The notes beneath the pieces are model-generated. The model did not search any database. It was not told where the DNA came from and saw nothing but the letters and a program-made list of their open reading frames with translations. From an uncultured Fretibacterium sp. (GTDB lineage Bacteria; Synergistota; Synergistia; Synergistales; Aminobacteriaceae), in NCBI RefSeq assembly GCF_963548695.1, contig NZ_CAUUWA010000015.1, forward strand, positions 1 to 44,486: 44,486 bases of DNA. The letters run 5' to 3'. Shown here piece by piece: positions 33,610-40,971 of the stretch; position 1 is the first letter of the stretch; each line of letters opens with the position of its first letter. The position numbers and the translations under genes were made by a program.

Positions 33610-34854
33610 TCAGGAAAGTTTCCGGGGGACGGGTTCCGCCCCCCTCGCTCCGGCGCACTTATCGGCGCGGAGGTCGGGACGCCGAAGAAGCGCGGAGAAC
33701 GACTCGTTGAAACGTCCGCCGATATGGCGAACGGGCGCAACGGGAGACTGATGGCTGGATACGGCGTAGAGCGGAAACGGGATGAACTTCACGGAGTCGT
33801 CCCGCAGCAGGGGCTCGAGGAAGGGGTCGCCCACGACCAGGGAGGGCCCCGAGTTCATCGCGTTCCGGATCTCCGCCTCGTCCCTCAGGTCCCGGTCCCC
33901 CGGCAGGGCCAGGTCCGGCTCCATGCCGAAGATACAGCCCACGGCAATATCGCACACCCCAAATTCCGTTCCGAGGGCGCATCGGATGGCGTTGGCCTGA
34001 ACCTGCTCCCCGACCACCAGGACCTCCGGATGCTCGGATAGAGGCTCAGATGGAGGCTCACCCTTCAGTATCCGGGGCTCGGAAGGCTCGCCCTCCAGCA
34101 TTGCGCCGAGCGCTTGGAAATACGCCTCGAGGGAGGCCGCACCCATCGGCAGGCCGCAGAGATACGGCGTTCCGAACCGGCGGTACATCCATTTCGAGAC
34201 CAGAAAGCCTGCTCGCGACACCGCCAGGTTGACGTGGGCCGCAGCTGCGCGCCGCAGCGCCTCCAGGTCGTATCCCATCGCCAGCGTCGCTGTGACCTCG
34301 ACGCCGCGTTCCTGCAGGGCGTCCTGGAGGTTGCGGATATCGACCCCATCGGCGAAGTCGAGCGGGGTCGCCCCCACGATGCCGACCGTGTTCGGCACGG
34401 GAGGGGAGGGCTCGGCGAAGCGGTCCAGCAGGGCGATCAGCGCGGCGGAAACTCCGCGGTCGTAATAGGCCGTCCCCGTGGTGTCGAACCCGAAACACGG
34501 CAGTCCGGTCCTGGCCTCCAGTTCCGTGGCGATGCCCTTCATGTCGCTGCCGACGACCATCGGGACGGGGCTGCCGACCAGGGCCGTCAGCTTGGGGTCC
34601 AGGTCCCGGCATGCGGCGAGCATGCGGCCGATCAGCTTCTCGTCGTCCCCCATCACGGCATCGATGTCCCTCAGGGCAGAACAGAAGATCGTCGCGCTCG
34701 CCCCGTACCACCGCGGCTCGTCGTAGCCCGTGTAGTTGCCCGTGCATCCGGAGGCGTCGTGAATGGCGACCACGGCGGGGAGGTCGAAGAAGACCGATGA
34801 GACCCCCGAATAATCCGGGGAGAAGGGGGGAAGGCATAGGGACAGACGTGCCAT
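33610..34854 (-). CDS. Nitrogenase component-1-like protein, second subunit
   Basis: A 414-residue member of the nitrogenase component 1 (NifDK/BchNB-like) fold: FSPDYSGVSSVFFDLPAVVAIHDASGC with Cys37, SALRDIDAVMGDDEKL in the place of the NifDK 'E..VVFGG..KL' segment, then GSPVPMVVGSDMKGI and GLPCFGFDTTGT with Cys120. The usual cysteine before the 'IGDD' segment (SCPSEVIGDD in NifD) is replaced by a proline-containing GSPVPMVVGSD, so an all-cysteine cluster within this chain looks unlikely. It probably forms a heterodimer or heterotetramer with the next-upstream gene product. ATG 34854 overlaps that gene's stop (ATGA). Not a true nitrogenase; substrate unknown. Confidence 0.85.
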   Translation of the reverse strand: MARLSLCLPPFSPDYSGVSSVFFDLPAVVAIHDASGCTGNYTGYDEPRWYGASATIFCSALRDIDAVMGDDEKLIGRMLAACRDLDPKLTALVGSPVPMVVGSDMKGIATELEARTGLPCFGFDTTGTAYYDRGVSAALIALLDRFAEPSPPVPNTVGIVGATPLDFADGVDIRNLQDALQERGVEVTATLAMGYDLEALRRAAAAHVNLAVSRAGFLVSKWMYRRFGTPYLCGLPMGAASLEAYFQALGAMLEGEPSEPRILKGEPPSEPLSEHPEVLVVGEQVQANAIRCALGTEFGVCDIAVGCIFGMEPDLALPGDRDLRDEAEIRNAMNSGPSLVVGDPFLEPLLRDDSVKFIPFPLYAVSSHQSPVAPVRHIGGRFNESFSALLRRPDLRADKCAGARGAEPVPRKLS

Positions 34855-36107
34855 CACACTACCAACCCGTAGCTCTCGATCAGGCGTTCCAGGTCCGTCT
34901 CGGCCTCGGCGGCTGCACGCATCCGTTCCATCAGGACCCTCAGCCCATGGAACCCGAAGAGCGTCCCATCGGTGAAGAGGTCCACCACATGTCTGGCCCC
35001 CGCCAGGTAGGCGCCGTCCACCCCGATGGCGAGCGCCTCCGCAAGACGCCCCTCGAATCGCACGGCCCTGTGATGCCGAGGCTGCACGAGCTCCACGTCC
35101 GGCCGATTCCCCTCCAGCCAGTCCAGGCTTTTCCGATCGATGGGGATGCACTTCTGGGCCACCACGCGCCGGACGGAGAACCCGTACTCCAGGAGGGCCC
35201 GGGCGAGGCCGAAGGGGCGGGTAGCGGCGGACGCGTCCACGATCACCGGCCTGTCCCCGACGGCTCGCAGGGCCGCCTCGACGGCGACGAGCGCAGCCGC
35301 ACGTTCGGCGGAGAGATCGGGCTCGGCGCCCGATGGGTCCAGAAAGTCCCGAAGCTGCCGGTAGCCCGCTTCGATCTCCCCGATGCTGTAGCTCACGGGC
35401 AGGAGGAGGAAGGGGATTCCCAAAGCTCGCTCCATCTCCTTCGCGGCCTGCACTCCGGTTGGCGCCAGGACGAGGTTCGCCCGGCTGGAGGCCATCCGCT
35501 GGAACTCCTCGAAGGTCCTGCAGAGCGAGATATGCCGAAACTTGCCCGCGCCCAGGCCCTCGAGGACACGGTGCAGCTCGCATTCCGGGGCCACCGCCTC
35601 CAGGTTGCCGATGCTGTTGACCGACGTCTCCTTCGTCTCCGAGGGCTCCAACAGGCTGTAGATGCGCCTCCGGATCGTAACCGGAGGCGGAGACTTCGAG
35701 TCGAGGGAGATCGGATTCATGTGGCATATCCGAAAGCGCAGATCGGGGAAACGGCCGTGCAGGACCTCCAGCAGAGCCTCCCGATCCGTCCCGATCAAGT
35801 CGTCGAGACAGCTCAGGAAGATCAGTACGACCCTGGGACGCCGGGGCAGTGCGTCCAGGAGCTCCTCCACGGCCCCGGGGATCGGGTCGTCGTAGCCCCG
35901 GACGATATCGTTCTGGTCGACGTAGAGGTAGGCCAGCCGGTCCTTGAACCCCTGGCGCATCGCCCCGATGGCCCCGTGGCGCCCGCAGGCGAAGGGACAT
36001 ACGAACAGCTGCACGCTTTCCGGAACGAGCATCCCGATGCGCACCATCCCCCAGCCGCCATGGGCCGGGGATGTGTAGTGAAGCGTGTCCTCGAACGTGC
36101 CGTTCAT
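34854..36107 (-). CDS. Nitrogenase component-1-like protein, first subunit
   Basis: A 417-residue protein. Its N-terminus reads YTSPAHGGWGMVRIG, then VCPFACGRHGAIGAM with Cys37 and Cys41, then FLSCLDDLIGTD with Cys100. The last corresponds to the NifD 'CP..LIGDD' cysteine, so three cysteine ligands for an Fe-S cluster are retained, more than in its partner. Further cysteines at 128, 176 and 196 are not obviously ligands. Residues about 215 onward show the Rossmann-like lobes of the family. No homocitrate- or FeMo-cofactor-type ligand pattern is evident. It starts at ATG 36107, overlapping the NifH-like gene stop by four bases. Together with NifH-like and the second subunit it makes a complete two-component reductase of unknown substrate. 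Confidence 0.85.
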   Translation of the reverse strand: MNGTFEDTLHYTSPAHGGWGMVRIGMLVPESVQLFVCPFACGRHGAIGAMRQGFKDRLAYLYVDQNDIVRGYDDPIPGAVEELLDALPRRPRVVLIFLSCLDDLIGTDREALLEVLHGRFPDLRFRICHMNPISLDSKSPPPVTIRRRIYSLLEPSETKETSVNSIGNLEAVAPECELHRVLEGLGAGKFRHISLCRTFEEFQRMASSRANLVLAPTGVQAAKEMERALGIPFLLLPVSYSIGEIEAGYRQLRDFLDPSGAEPDLSAERAAALVAVEAALRAVGDRPVIVDASAATRPFGLARALLEYGFSVRRVVAQKCIPIDRKSLDWLEGNRPDVELVQPRHHRAVRFEGRLAEALAIGVDGAYLAGARHVVDLFTDGTLFGFHGLRVLMERMRAAAEAETDLERLIESYGLVV

Positions 36108-36859
36108 CCCCCGCACACCTCGAGAACGCGCTTCGCAAGGTCGCGGTACTCCGCTGCCATGGGGCTGTCCGGGAGCGCTTCGAGGACGGTGCAGCCGCGA
36201 TTCTCCGCAGTCTGGACGTCGCCGTTGCGTGGGATCTTCTTCAGCACAATGGTGTCCAGCGCCTCGGCGGCCTCGGCCACCCGGCGGTCCTCGTCGGCGA
36301 TGTTGCGCGAGTTGTGGATCAGGCCCGCCAGCCTGGCGTAGCCGCGTTTTCCGAAGCTCTCGATGGCGCAGGCGATGTTCGATGCCGCAAATAAAGCCAT
36401 TTGCTCCGCCGAGGTAACGATCAGGACGTGGTCGGCATAGCCGCCCCGTATGGGCATGGCAAACCCGCCGCACACGACATCCCCCAGAACGTCGTAGAGG
36501 ATCACGTCCGGCCGGAACCTTTCGTAGGCCTCGAGTTCCTCGAGCTTCTCGAAGGCCGCTATGATGCCGCGCCCCGCGCATCCGACCCCCGGGGTCGGAC
36601 CTCCGGACTCCACGCACAGACACCCCCCATACCCCTCGAAGACGATATCCTCGAGTCGTACGGAATCCGCACCCTCCCTCATCCGTTCCAGTACGGTCGG
36701 AATGGCGCGTCCCCCCATCAGGGTCTTGGTCGAGTCCGCCTTGGGGTCGCACCCGATCTGCAGCACCCGGAGCCCCCGCTCCGCCAGCGCAGCCGAGAGG
36801 TTGGACGTCGTCGTCGACTTGCCTATTCCACCCTTGCCGTAAACTGCTATCTTCCTCAT
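36104..36859 (-). CDS. NifH-like reductase component (ATP-driven Fe-S electron donor)
   Basis: A 251-residue homologue of nitrogenase iron protein, which forms a dimer bridged by one 4Fe-4S cluster and passes electrons to component 1 on ATP hydrolysis. The P-loop GKGGIGKS is at 9-16, the CDPKADST switch at 37-44, and the two cluster ligands are Cys94 in GVGCAGRG and Cys130 in GDVVCGGFAMP. The length is shorter than NifH (about 275-290), like BchL and CfbC types. ATG 36859 has AAGGAAA upstream; the in-frame ATG at 36901 lacks a ribosome binding site. It is first in the operon, with a predicted promoter at 36937-36965. Confidence 0.93.
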   Translation of the reverse strand: MRKIAVYGKGGIGKSTTTSNLSAALAERGLRVLQIGCDPKADSTKTLMGGRAIPTVLERMREGADSVRLEDIVFEGYGGCLCVESGGPTPGVGCAGRGIIAAFEKLEELEAYERFRPDVILYDVLGDVVCGGFAMPIRGGYADHVLIVTSAEQMALFAASNIACAIESFGKRGYARLAGLIHNSRNIADEDRRVAEAAEALDTIVLKKIPRNGDVQTAENRGCTVLEALPDSPMAAEYRDLAKRVLEVCGG

Positions 36860-36936
36860 ATAAAGTTTTCCTTCCAAACCTTTCAGCTCTGGTTGTTCCA
36901 AAAAACTTTTTCAACGAAAAGAGATGTGCAAGGGTA

Positions 36937-36965
36937 ATGATAGCATACAAGTGATATCGATCAAA
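36937..36965 (-). promoter_or_regulatory. Predicted promoter of the nifH-like/ABC operon
   Basis: On the minus strand TTTGAT (36965-36960) and TATCAT (36942-36937) are separated by 17 nt, and TGC before the -10 makes it an extended -10 type. The plus-strand sequence ggtaatgata over the -10 resembles half of the classical Fur box (gataatgata), so iron control is possible. The -35 lies in the 40-bp direct repeat. Confidence 0.4.
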
Positions 36966-36995
36966 CATACCGTTCGCTCACAGTCGATGAAAGAA
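36956..36995. repeat. 40-bp direct repeat, copy 1 (left of serpin)
   Basis: This sequence, beginning atcgatcaaacataccgt and ending gaaagaa, recurs at 38687-38726 with only two mismatches. The two copies bracket the serpin gene in the same orientation. Neither encodes a plausible peptide in context. Confidence 0.85.
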
Positions 36996-37054
36996 GTTGT
37001 TTCCCAGGCACAACACCCCCAGCCCCTTGCATAAGCAGACTGCCGCATACGAGA

Positions 37055-37088
37055 GCGCCCGCCGGTACCGAACCGGCAGGTGCTTTTT
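37055..37088 (+). terminator. Plus-strand terminator with no gene in front of it
   Basis: GCGCC-c-GCCGGT (37055-37066) pairs with ACCGGC-a-GGTGC (37072-37083) around ACCGA, and TTTTT follows at 37084-37088. The nearest upstream plus-strand gene ends at 29289, so this would end an unannotated short transcript. Confidence 0.65.
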
Positions 37089-37218
37089 AACTCCTTTTTC
37101 GGAGGGCTCCGTCCGTAGAAAACTCCATGAAGGATCGGCCTCATGGGACTACAATGGCCTCATCATTAATCGAGGAGTTGCGGATCGAGGCGTTGCGGTC
37201 CCCTTTTCACTTCCCCTC

Positions 37219-37264
37219 GCCTCGCCGTCGTTTTCGCTCGCCCTGCCTGCGAATGAATGGGAAT
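37219..37264 (-). repeat. Partial copy of the MITE-like element
   Basis: Read on the minus strand it begins attcccattcattcgcag and continues gcagggcgagcgaaaacgacg, matching the left half of the 29361-29424 element at roughly 30 of 38 positions. The right half is not recognisable. It lies just upstream of the serpin gene. Confidence 0.5.
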
Positions 37265-37330
37265 GAGCTATGCAGGCAGGCGGCGAGTCCAGCATAAACA
37301 CTGGCAATTTATGAATGGAGGCGCTTGCGT

Positions 37331-38593
37331 ATGTTGCAGTTTGCGAGGTACTTTTTCGGGGTGGCGAAGGTCGCTGCGTTCTGCCTGTTCTCCCTGGCGT
37401 GCCTGATGGCGGCGGAGAACGCGGCCGCGGCGGGGACCGACGAGGCCGAAAAAACGCCCCCCACTCTCTCGGCCGTCCGTGCTATTGACGGTTTTGCCCT
37501 CCGCGCGGCGGCAGAGTTTCGGAGGTCGGACGGGGACTTCTTCTTCTCCCCCTATAGCATCCTGTCCGTGCTGGGCATGGCCTACGAGGGCTCCGCGGGC
37601 GTAACCCGTGAGGCGATGGCGAAGGCGCTCTCCCTGGACGACGGTTTTCATGCGTCCCTTGGGGCCTTGTCCGCCGGGCTGCGGGAACGGATGGACGGAC
37701 AGGAGGGGCAGCCGGTCCTGAACGACACCAACCGCGTGTGGCTGATGAAGGGGCTGACGCCCCGAAGCGGGTTCAGCGACGTGCTGAGCCGGGACTACGG
37801 CGGAGTGGCGGAGGAGCTGGACTTTAAGGACGCGCCGGAGGAGGCCAAACAGAGGATCAACGGCTGGGTGTCCGACAGGACGAAGGGCCGCATCAAGGGC
37901 CTGATCCTCGACGTACCGAAGGACACGCGCATGATCCTGACGAACGCCGTGTACTTCAAGGGACGGTGGCTCCGGCCCTTCCGTCCGGAGCTCACGGTTC
38001 CGGAACCCTTCCACGTCACGGAGGCGGAGTCGAGGGACGTCCCCATGATGAAGGAGGACAGGGAGTACCTCTACGCGGAGGCGGAGGGGGTGAAGCTCCT
38101 GAAACTGTCCTACGGCGGGTCCGCTAGCATGCTGCTGGCCATGCCGGAGCAGGGGGCGATGGACGAGTTGCTGAAGGACCTCGCCCACCGCGACGGGCTT
38201 GACCTCATCCGACGCTGGCAGGCTTCCATGACCAAGCACCAGGTGGACGTGTGGCTGCCCAAATTCAAGATGGAGGAACGGTACGAGCTGAAGGAGCTCC
38301 TGACGGCGTTCGGGATGGGGCAGGCCTTCTCGGACTCCGCGGACTTTTCCGCCATGACGGAGAGCAAAGAGCCGATCTGTATCGACAGCGTCATGCACAA
38401 GACGTTCCTGGAGGTGGATGAGGAGGGGGCCGAGGCCGCGGCGGCCACGGGCGCGACGATGCGTTTCGCCTCGGCCCTGCTCCCGCAACTCCCGCCGCGC
38501 GCGGAGTTCCACGCCGACCGGCCCTTCCTGTTCTTCATCCTGGATGACGCGACGGGGGCGATCCTCTTCATGGGGACCCAGAGCTTCAAGTAA
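37331..38593 (+). CDS. Secreted inhibitory-type serpin
   Basis: A 420-residue serine protease inhibitor with a signal peptide (about 1-34). The serpin fold is complete: FFFSPYSILSVLGMAYEGSAG early, NAVYFKGRW in mid-chain, and the C-terminal ADRPFLFFI motif. The reactive-loop hinge EEGAEAAAATG fits the small-residue consensus required for strand insertion, so it should be inhibitory. Counting from the P15 glycine places P1-P1' at Ala-Ser, which would favour elastase-like enzymes; a shift of a few residues would bring in Phe or Arg. ATG 37331 has GGAGG 10 nt upstream. The gene stands alone on the plus strand between two minus-strand operons and is bracketed by direct repeats, consistent with acquisition. 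Its likely target is a host or competitor protease. Confidence 0.93.
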   Translation: MLQFARYFFGVAKVAAFCLFSLACLMAAENAAAAGTDEAEKTPPTLSAVRAIDGFALRAAAEFRRSDGDFFFSPYSILSVLGMAYEGSAGVTREAMAKALSLDDGFHASLGALSAGLRERMDGQEGQPVLNDTNRVWLMKGLTPRSGFSDVLSRDYGGVAEELDFKDAPEEAKQRINGWVSDRTKGRIKGLILDVPKDTRMILTNAVYFKGRWLRPFRPELTVPEPFHVTEAESRDVPMMKEDREYLYAEAEGVKLLKLSYGGSASMLLAMPEQGAMDELLKDLAHRDGLDLIRRWQASMTKHQVDVWLPKFKMEERYELKELLTAFGMGQAFSDSADFSAMTESKEPICIDSVMHKTFLEVDEEGAEAAAATGATMRFASALLPQLPPRAEFHADRPFLFFILDDATGAILFMGTQSFK

Positions 38594-38668
38594 GCGCTGA
38601 CTAAAACAAAAACGCAAATTTTTCCAAAGGGGAAATATGCAAAACGGGCAAAAATCTCCAGCGCTTCC
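38592..38668. repeat. Split half-sites of the ggaagcgctga palindrome family
   Basis: aagcgctg just after the serpin stop (38592-38599) and cagcgctt (38659-38666, continuing tcc) are complementary halves of the 5802-5840 palindrome, here separated by about 60 A-rich bases. It could form a long-looped hairpin, but may simply be an interrupted repeat. Confidence 0.4.
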
Positions 38669-38686
38669 ATATTTCGGAATTTGAGG

Positions 38687-38726
38687 ATCGATCAAACATA
38701 CCGTTCGCTCCCAGTCGACGAAAGAA
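38687..38726. repeat. 40-bp direct repeat, copy 2 (right of serpin)
   Basis: Second copy of the repeat at 36956-36995, with two mismatches (c for a near its middle, c for t near its end). Its last bases run into the bidirectional terminator at 38719-38760. Confidence 0.85.
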
Positions 38727-38760
38727 CAGTGGGGCCCTTTAAGGGTCCCACCGTTCTTCT
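38719..38760. terminator. Bidirectional terminator between serpin and the CsgG-like operon
   Basis: AGAACaGTGGGgCCCTT pairs with AAGGGtCCCACcGTTCT; T-rich tracts lie outside the stem on both strands (TTCT on plus, TTCTTT on minus). It would serve the convergent serpin and CsgG-like transcripts. The loop and inner stem resemble the 29318-29357 terminator, with paired substitutions in the outer stem. Confidence 0.8.
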
Positions 38761-38810
38761 GGTTTTCGATGGGGAAGACCAAAACCTCGCCCGATAGCAG
38801 GGGGAGTGAA

Positions 38811-40247
38811 CTACTTTTTCAGGGTCTTCGACTTGAAGTCCTGGGCGGGCTTGTAGTCCGGGTTGATCGCCAGGGCCTTGTCGATCCACTGGAGCGCCTC
38901 GTCCGCCTTCTTCAACTTATGCGCGGTCACCCCCGCCCAGTAGGCCGAGAGGTAGTTGACGGAGGGGTGTGCGTCCGCTGCCCTGCAGAACTCCGCGTAG
39001 GCGTCCTTATACCTGCCGTTCTTGAACTTGTTGTAGGCGTTGCGCTGCATGATCCCCAAGAGGTTCCTGTCCCCCACCGAGAGGGCAAGGGTCTCAATGA
39101 CCTTCGCGTCCGTGGACTGGTTGGGGTCGAACCCCGGAATGACCTTGGCCTCGCCCGTAGCCGGCTTGGTGTCCGGCTTGGGTTGCTCCGCTATAGGGGC
39201 CGAAGGCGGGGTCTCGGGGTTCGCGGCCGTCACGTCCCCCGCCGGGGCAGCTTGGGGTACCTCGCCGTCCTTTGGGGCGTTTCCGAAGATCTGCTCGAAG
39301 GTCCCGCTGGAGGCGGCGGGACGGGAGCCGGCGAACTTGAGGGACTTGATCATCCTGCTGCTGATCGGCTCGACCTTGTCCCCACGGCGGACCAGAGCCG
39401 CCTTGCCCCCCTTGACGAACGTACAGTTGCTGTAGGTGGGCGTGGCCTCGCGGACCTTGAGCACGGCGAAAGCCAGGCGCTCGCGCCCAATCTCCTCGCC
39501 GCTCATGCCCCGAATCGTCTTGCCGTCGGCGTAGACCAGATACAGCGCCCCCTCCTTGGCCCCCATGGAGGAGCCGATATCGATCGTGGCCTCCTTGTCG
39601 GCCACCGCGACGACGTGCGAGCTCTCCCCGCCGAGGGTGCCTCGGATGCGGGCCGCCAGGCGCGTCACCGAGTCCGCGATGGCACGGCTCTCCAGGCCGT
39701 CGAAGGTGCCCTCCGCCAAGACTGCCCCGCCCAGGTACAGGCCGGAGACCTCGTTGGAGGAGTAGCCCGTCTCGGAGAGCGCCAGTTTGACCTCGGCCGT
39801 CGAGGTGTCCACGATGCGGACGTCGATGGTGGCCTGCGCCTCCTCCGAACCGGTCGCGATGCCGATGTTGCCGAAGAGGGGGATCGCCCCTCCCGAGGCC
39901 TTCTTGTTCAGCTCCGTGACCGCGCCCAGAAGGATGTACTGCACGCCGGCGACGCGGCCCACCTCGGCCGCCGTGCTGGCGTCCACAAGCCCCGATTGTC
40001 CCAGCTTGATCTCCTTGCCCACCTTATCCAGCTGAGCCCGCTCGATCACCGAGATGGACTTCGAGCTCGCGAGGGCGCGGGTCATCATGTCCATGACGGC
40101 GTTGGCCTGCTGTTGCGACACGCCGGACGTCTTGCTCTCGAACTGGAAGACGCCGATCCGCACCTTTTCCTCCCCTGCCCAGGAGGGAAGGGCGAACAGG
40201 GCCAGGGCAAACAACGACGCCAACACAACGCTCTTACGCACTCTCAT
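38811..40247 (-). CDS. CsgG-family exported protein with C-terminal TPR region
   Basis: A 478-residue protein: signal peptide (1-24, PSWA-G), then a CsgG/HfaB-like domain (RIGVFQFESKTSGVSQQQANAVMDMMTRAL, ISVIERAQLDKVGKEIKLGQSG, AAEVGRVAGVQYILLGAVTE). A middle region of beta-strand character and a Pro-rich linker (about 315-370) follow, then two TPR-like helical pairs in the last 110 residues. In curli systems CsgG is the outer-membrane secretion pore, but this protein lacks a lipobox cysteine, so a periplasmic role is likelier. GGAGG precedes ATG 40247 by about 11 nt. It is last of a run of six related exported proteins. Confidence 0.85.
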   Translation of the reverse strand: MRVRKSVVLASLFALALFALPSWAGEEKVRIGVFQFESKTSGVSQQQANAVMDMMTRALASSKSISVIERAQLDKVGKEIKLGQSGLVDASTAAEVGRVAGVQYILLGAVTELNKKASGGAIPLFGNIGIATGSEEAQATIDVRIVDTSTAEVKLALSETGYSSNEVSGLYLGGAVLAEGTFDGLESRAIADSVTRLAARIRGTLGGESSHVVAVADKEATIDIGSSMGAKEGALYLVYADGKTIRGMSGEEIGRERLAFAVLKVREATPTYSNCTFVKGGKAALVRRGDKVEPISSRMIKSLKFAGSRPAASSGTFEQIFGNAPKDGEVPQAAPAGDVTAANPETPPSAPIAEQPKPDTKPATGEAKVIPGFDPNQSTDAKVIETLALSVGDRNLLGIMQRNAYNKFKNGRYKDAYAEFCRAADAHPSVNYLSAYWAGVTAHKLKKADEALQWIDKALAINPDYKPAQDFKSKTLKK

Positions 40248-40308
40248 GATCCTAAAGCACCTCCGCTTTTTTGTTCGGTCACTCCGGTCACTCCATTGCC
40301 CCATTCCG

Positions 40309-40959
40309 TCAATCGAGGCGCAGGCCCCTCATGCCCTCCACGTGCTTCATCACGGCCTTACGGGTCGCCGCGGCCAGGATGCCGTTGATCTTCCCCGCGC
40401 CAAACCCGCCGTACTTGGTGATGAGGCCGCCCAACGTCTGGTTTGAGGCCCCGCGCTCCGCTGCCGCATAGGCCACCTCGCCCGTCTCGTTGTTGATGAT
40501 GCGGATGTCGAGCGTTACGTAGGCCGTGTTGGAGGCTCCCCCGATCCCCCCGACCCCCGGGATGGGGATGGCGCCTCCCGCCGCTTTGTAGTGGTACTCC
40601 GTGACGGCCCCCGTCATGGAGTACTGCGCCCCCTTGATCCTGCCCAATTCGGGGGCCGTGGACTCGTCCATGAGCCCCGATTGGCTCAGGCGAATCTCCT
40701 CCCCGACGTACTTCAGCTTCTCGCGCTCCACCAGGGTGAAGAGCCCCGCCTCGTAGAGCTCGGTCGTCATCATCTCGGTTATGGCGGAGGCGGGAACGTT
40801 GCCCCCCGCCTTGTTCTCGAACTCCCGAACCGCCAGTCGCGGTTTTTCCCGTGCCGCGGCGGCGCCCGCCAGGGCGAGGGATATTGCCAGGACCGCCAGG
40901 GTTACCATAATTGCCGGAACTGACAAAATACCCGGGCGCAGGCCATGCTCTCGTCTCAT
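40309..40959 (-). CDS. CsgG-family exported protein
   Basis: A 216-residue paralogue of the CsgG domain in the following gene: signal peptide (about 1-36, GAAAA-R), then RLAVREFENKAGGNVPASAITEMMTTEL, FTLVEREKLKYVGEEIRLSQSG, APELGRIKGAQYSMTGAVTEY and VTLDIRIINNETGEV, typical of the CsgG family core. It has no lipobox, no TPR and no pore-forming extension that I can identify. GGGAGG lies 7 nt before ATG 40959. The glycine-rich AIPIPGVGGIGGAS loop is shared in position with the neighbour's AIPLFGNIGIAT, supporting recent common descent. Confidence 0.9.
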   Translation of the reverse strand: MRREHGLRPGILSVPAIMVTLAVLAISLALAGAAAAREKPRLAVREFENKAGGNVPASAITEMMTTELYEAGLFTLVEREKLKYVGEEIRLSQSGLMDESTAPELGRIKGAQYSMTGAVTEYHYKAAGGAIPIPGVGGIGGASNTAYVTLDIRIINNETGEVAYAAAERGASNQTLGGLITKYGGFGAGKINGILAAATRKAVMKHVEGMRGLRLD

Positions 40960-40971
40960 GGCGTGGCCTCC

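Larger units (their letters stand above)
36860..37330. other. Intergenic region between the nifH-like operon and the serpin gene
   Basis: No protein gene is convincing here. It carries, left to right, the leader and predicted promoter of the nifH-like operon, the first copy of a 40-bp direct repeat (36956-36995), an unexplained plus-strand terminator (37055-37088), a fragment of the MITE-like element (37219-37264), and the serpin ribosome binding site GGAGG at 37316-37320. Weak hairpins (CTCC/GGAG at 37091-37104) follow the terminator. Confidence 0.55.

Noticed and set aside
33610..36107. True molybdenum nitrogenase
   Set aside because: The subunits are too short and diverged, cofactor ligands and the NifD/NifK cysteine sets are incomplete, and no nifB, nifE or nifN is present.
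37268..38782. 504-codon open frame opposite the serpin gene
   Set aside because: It runs through the direct repeat and the terminator; the serpin reads correctly on the plus strand.
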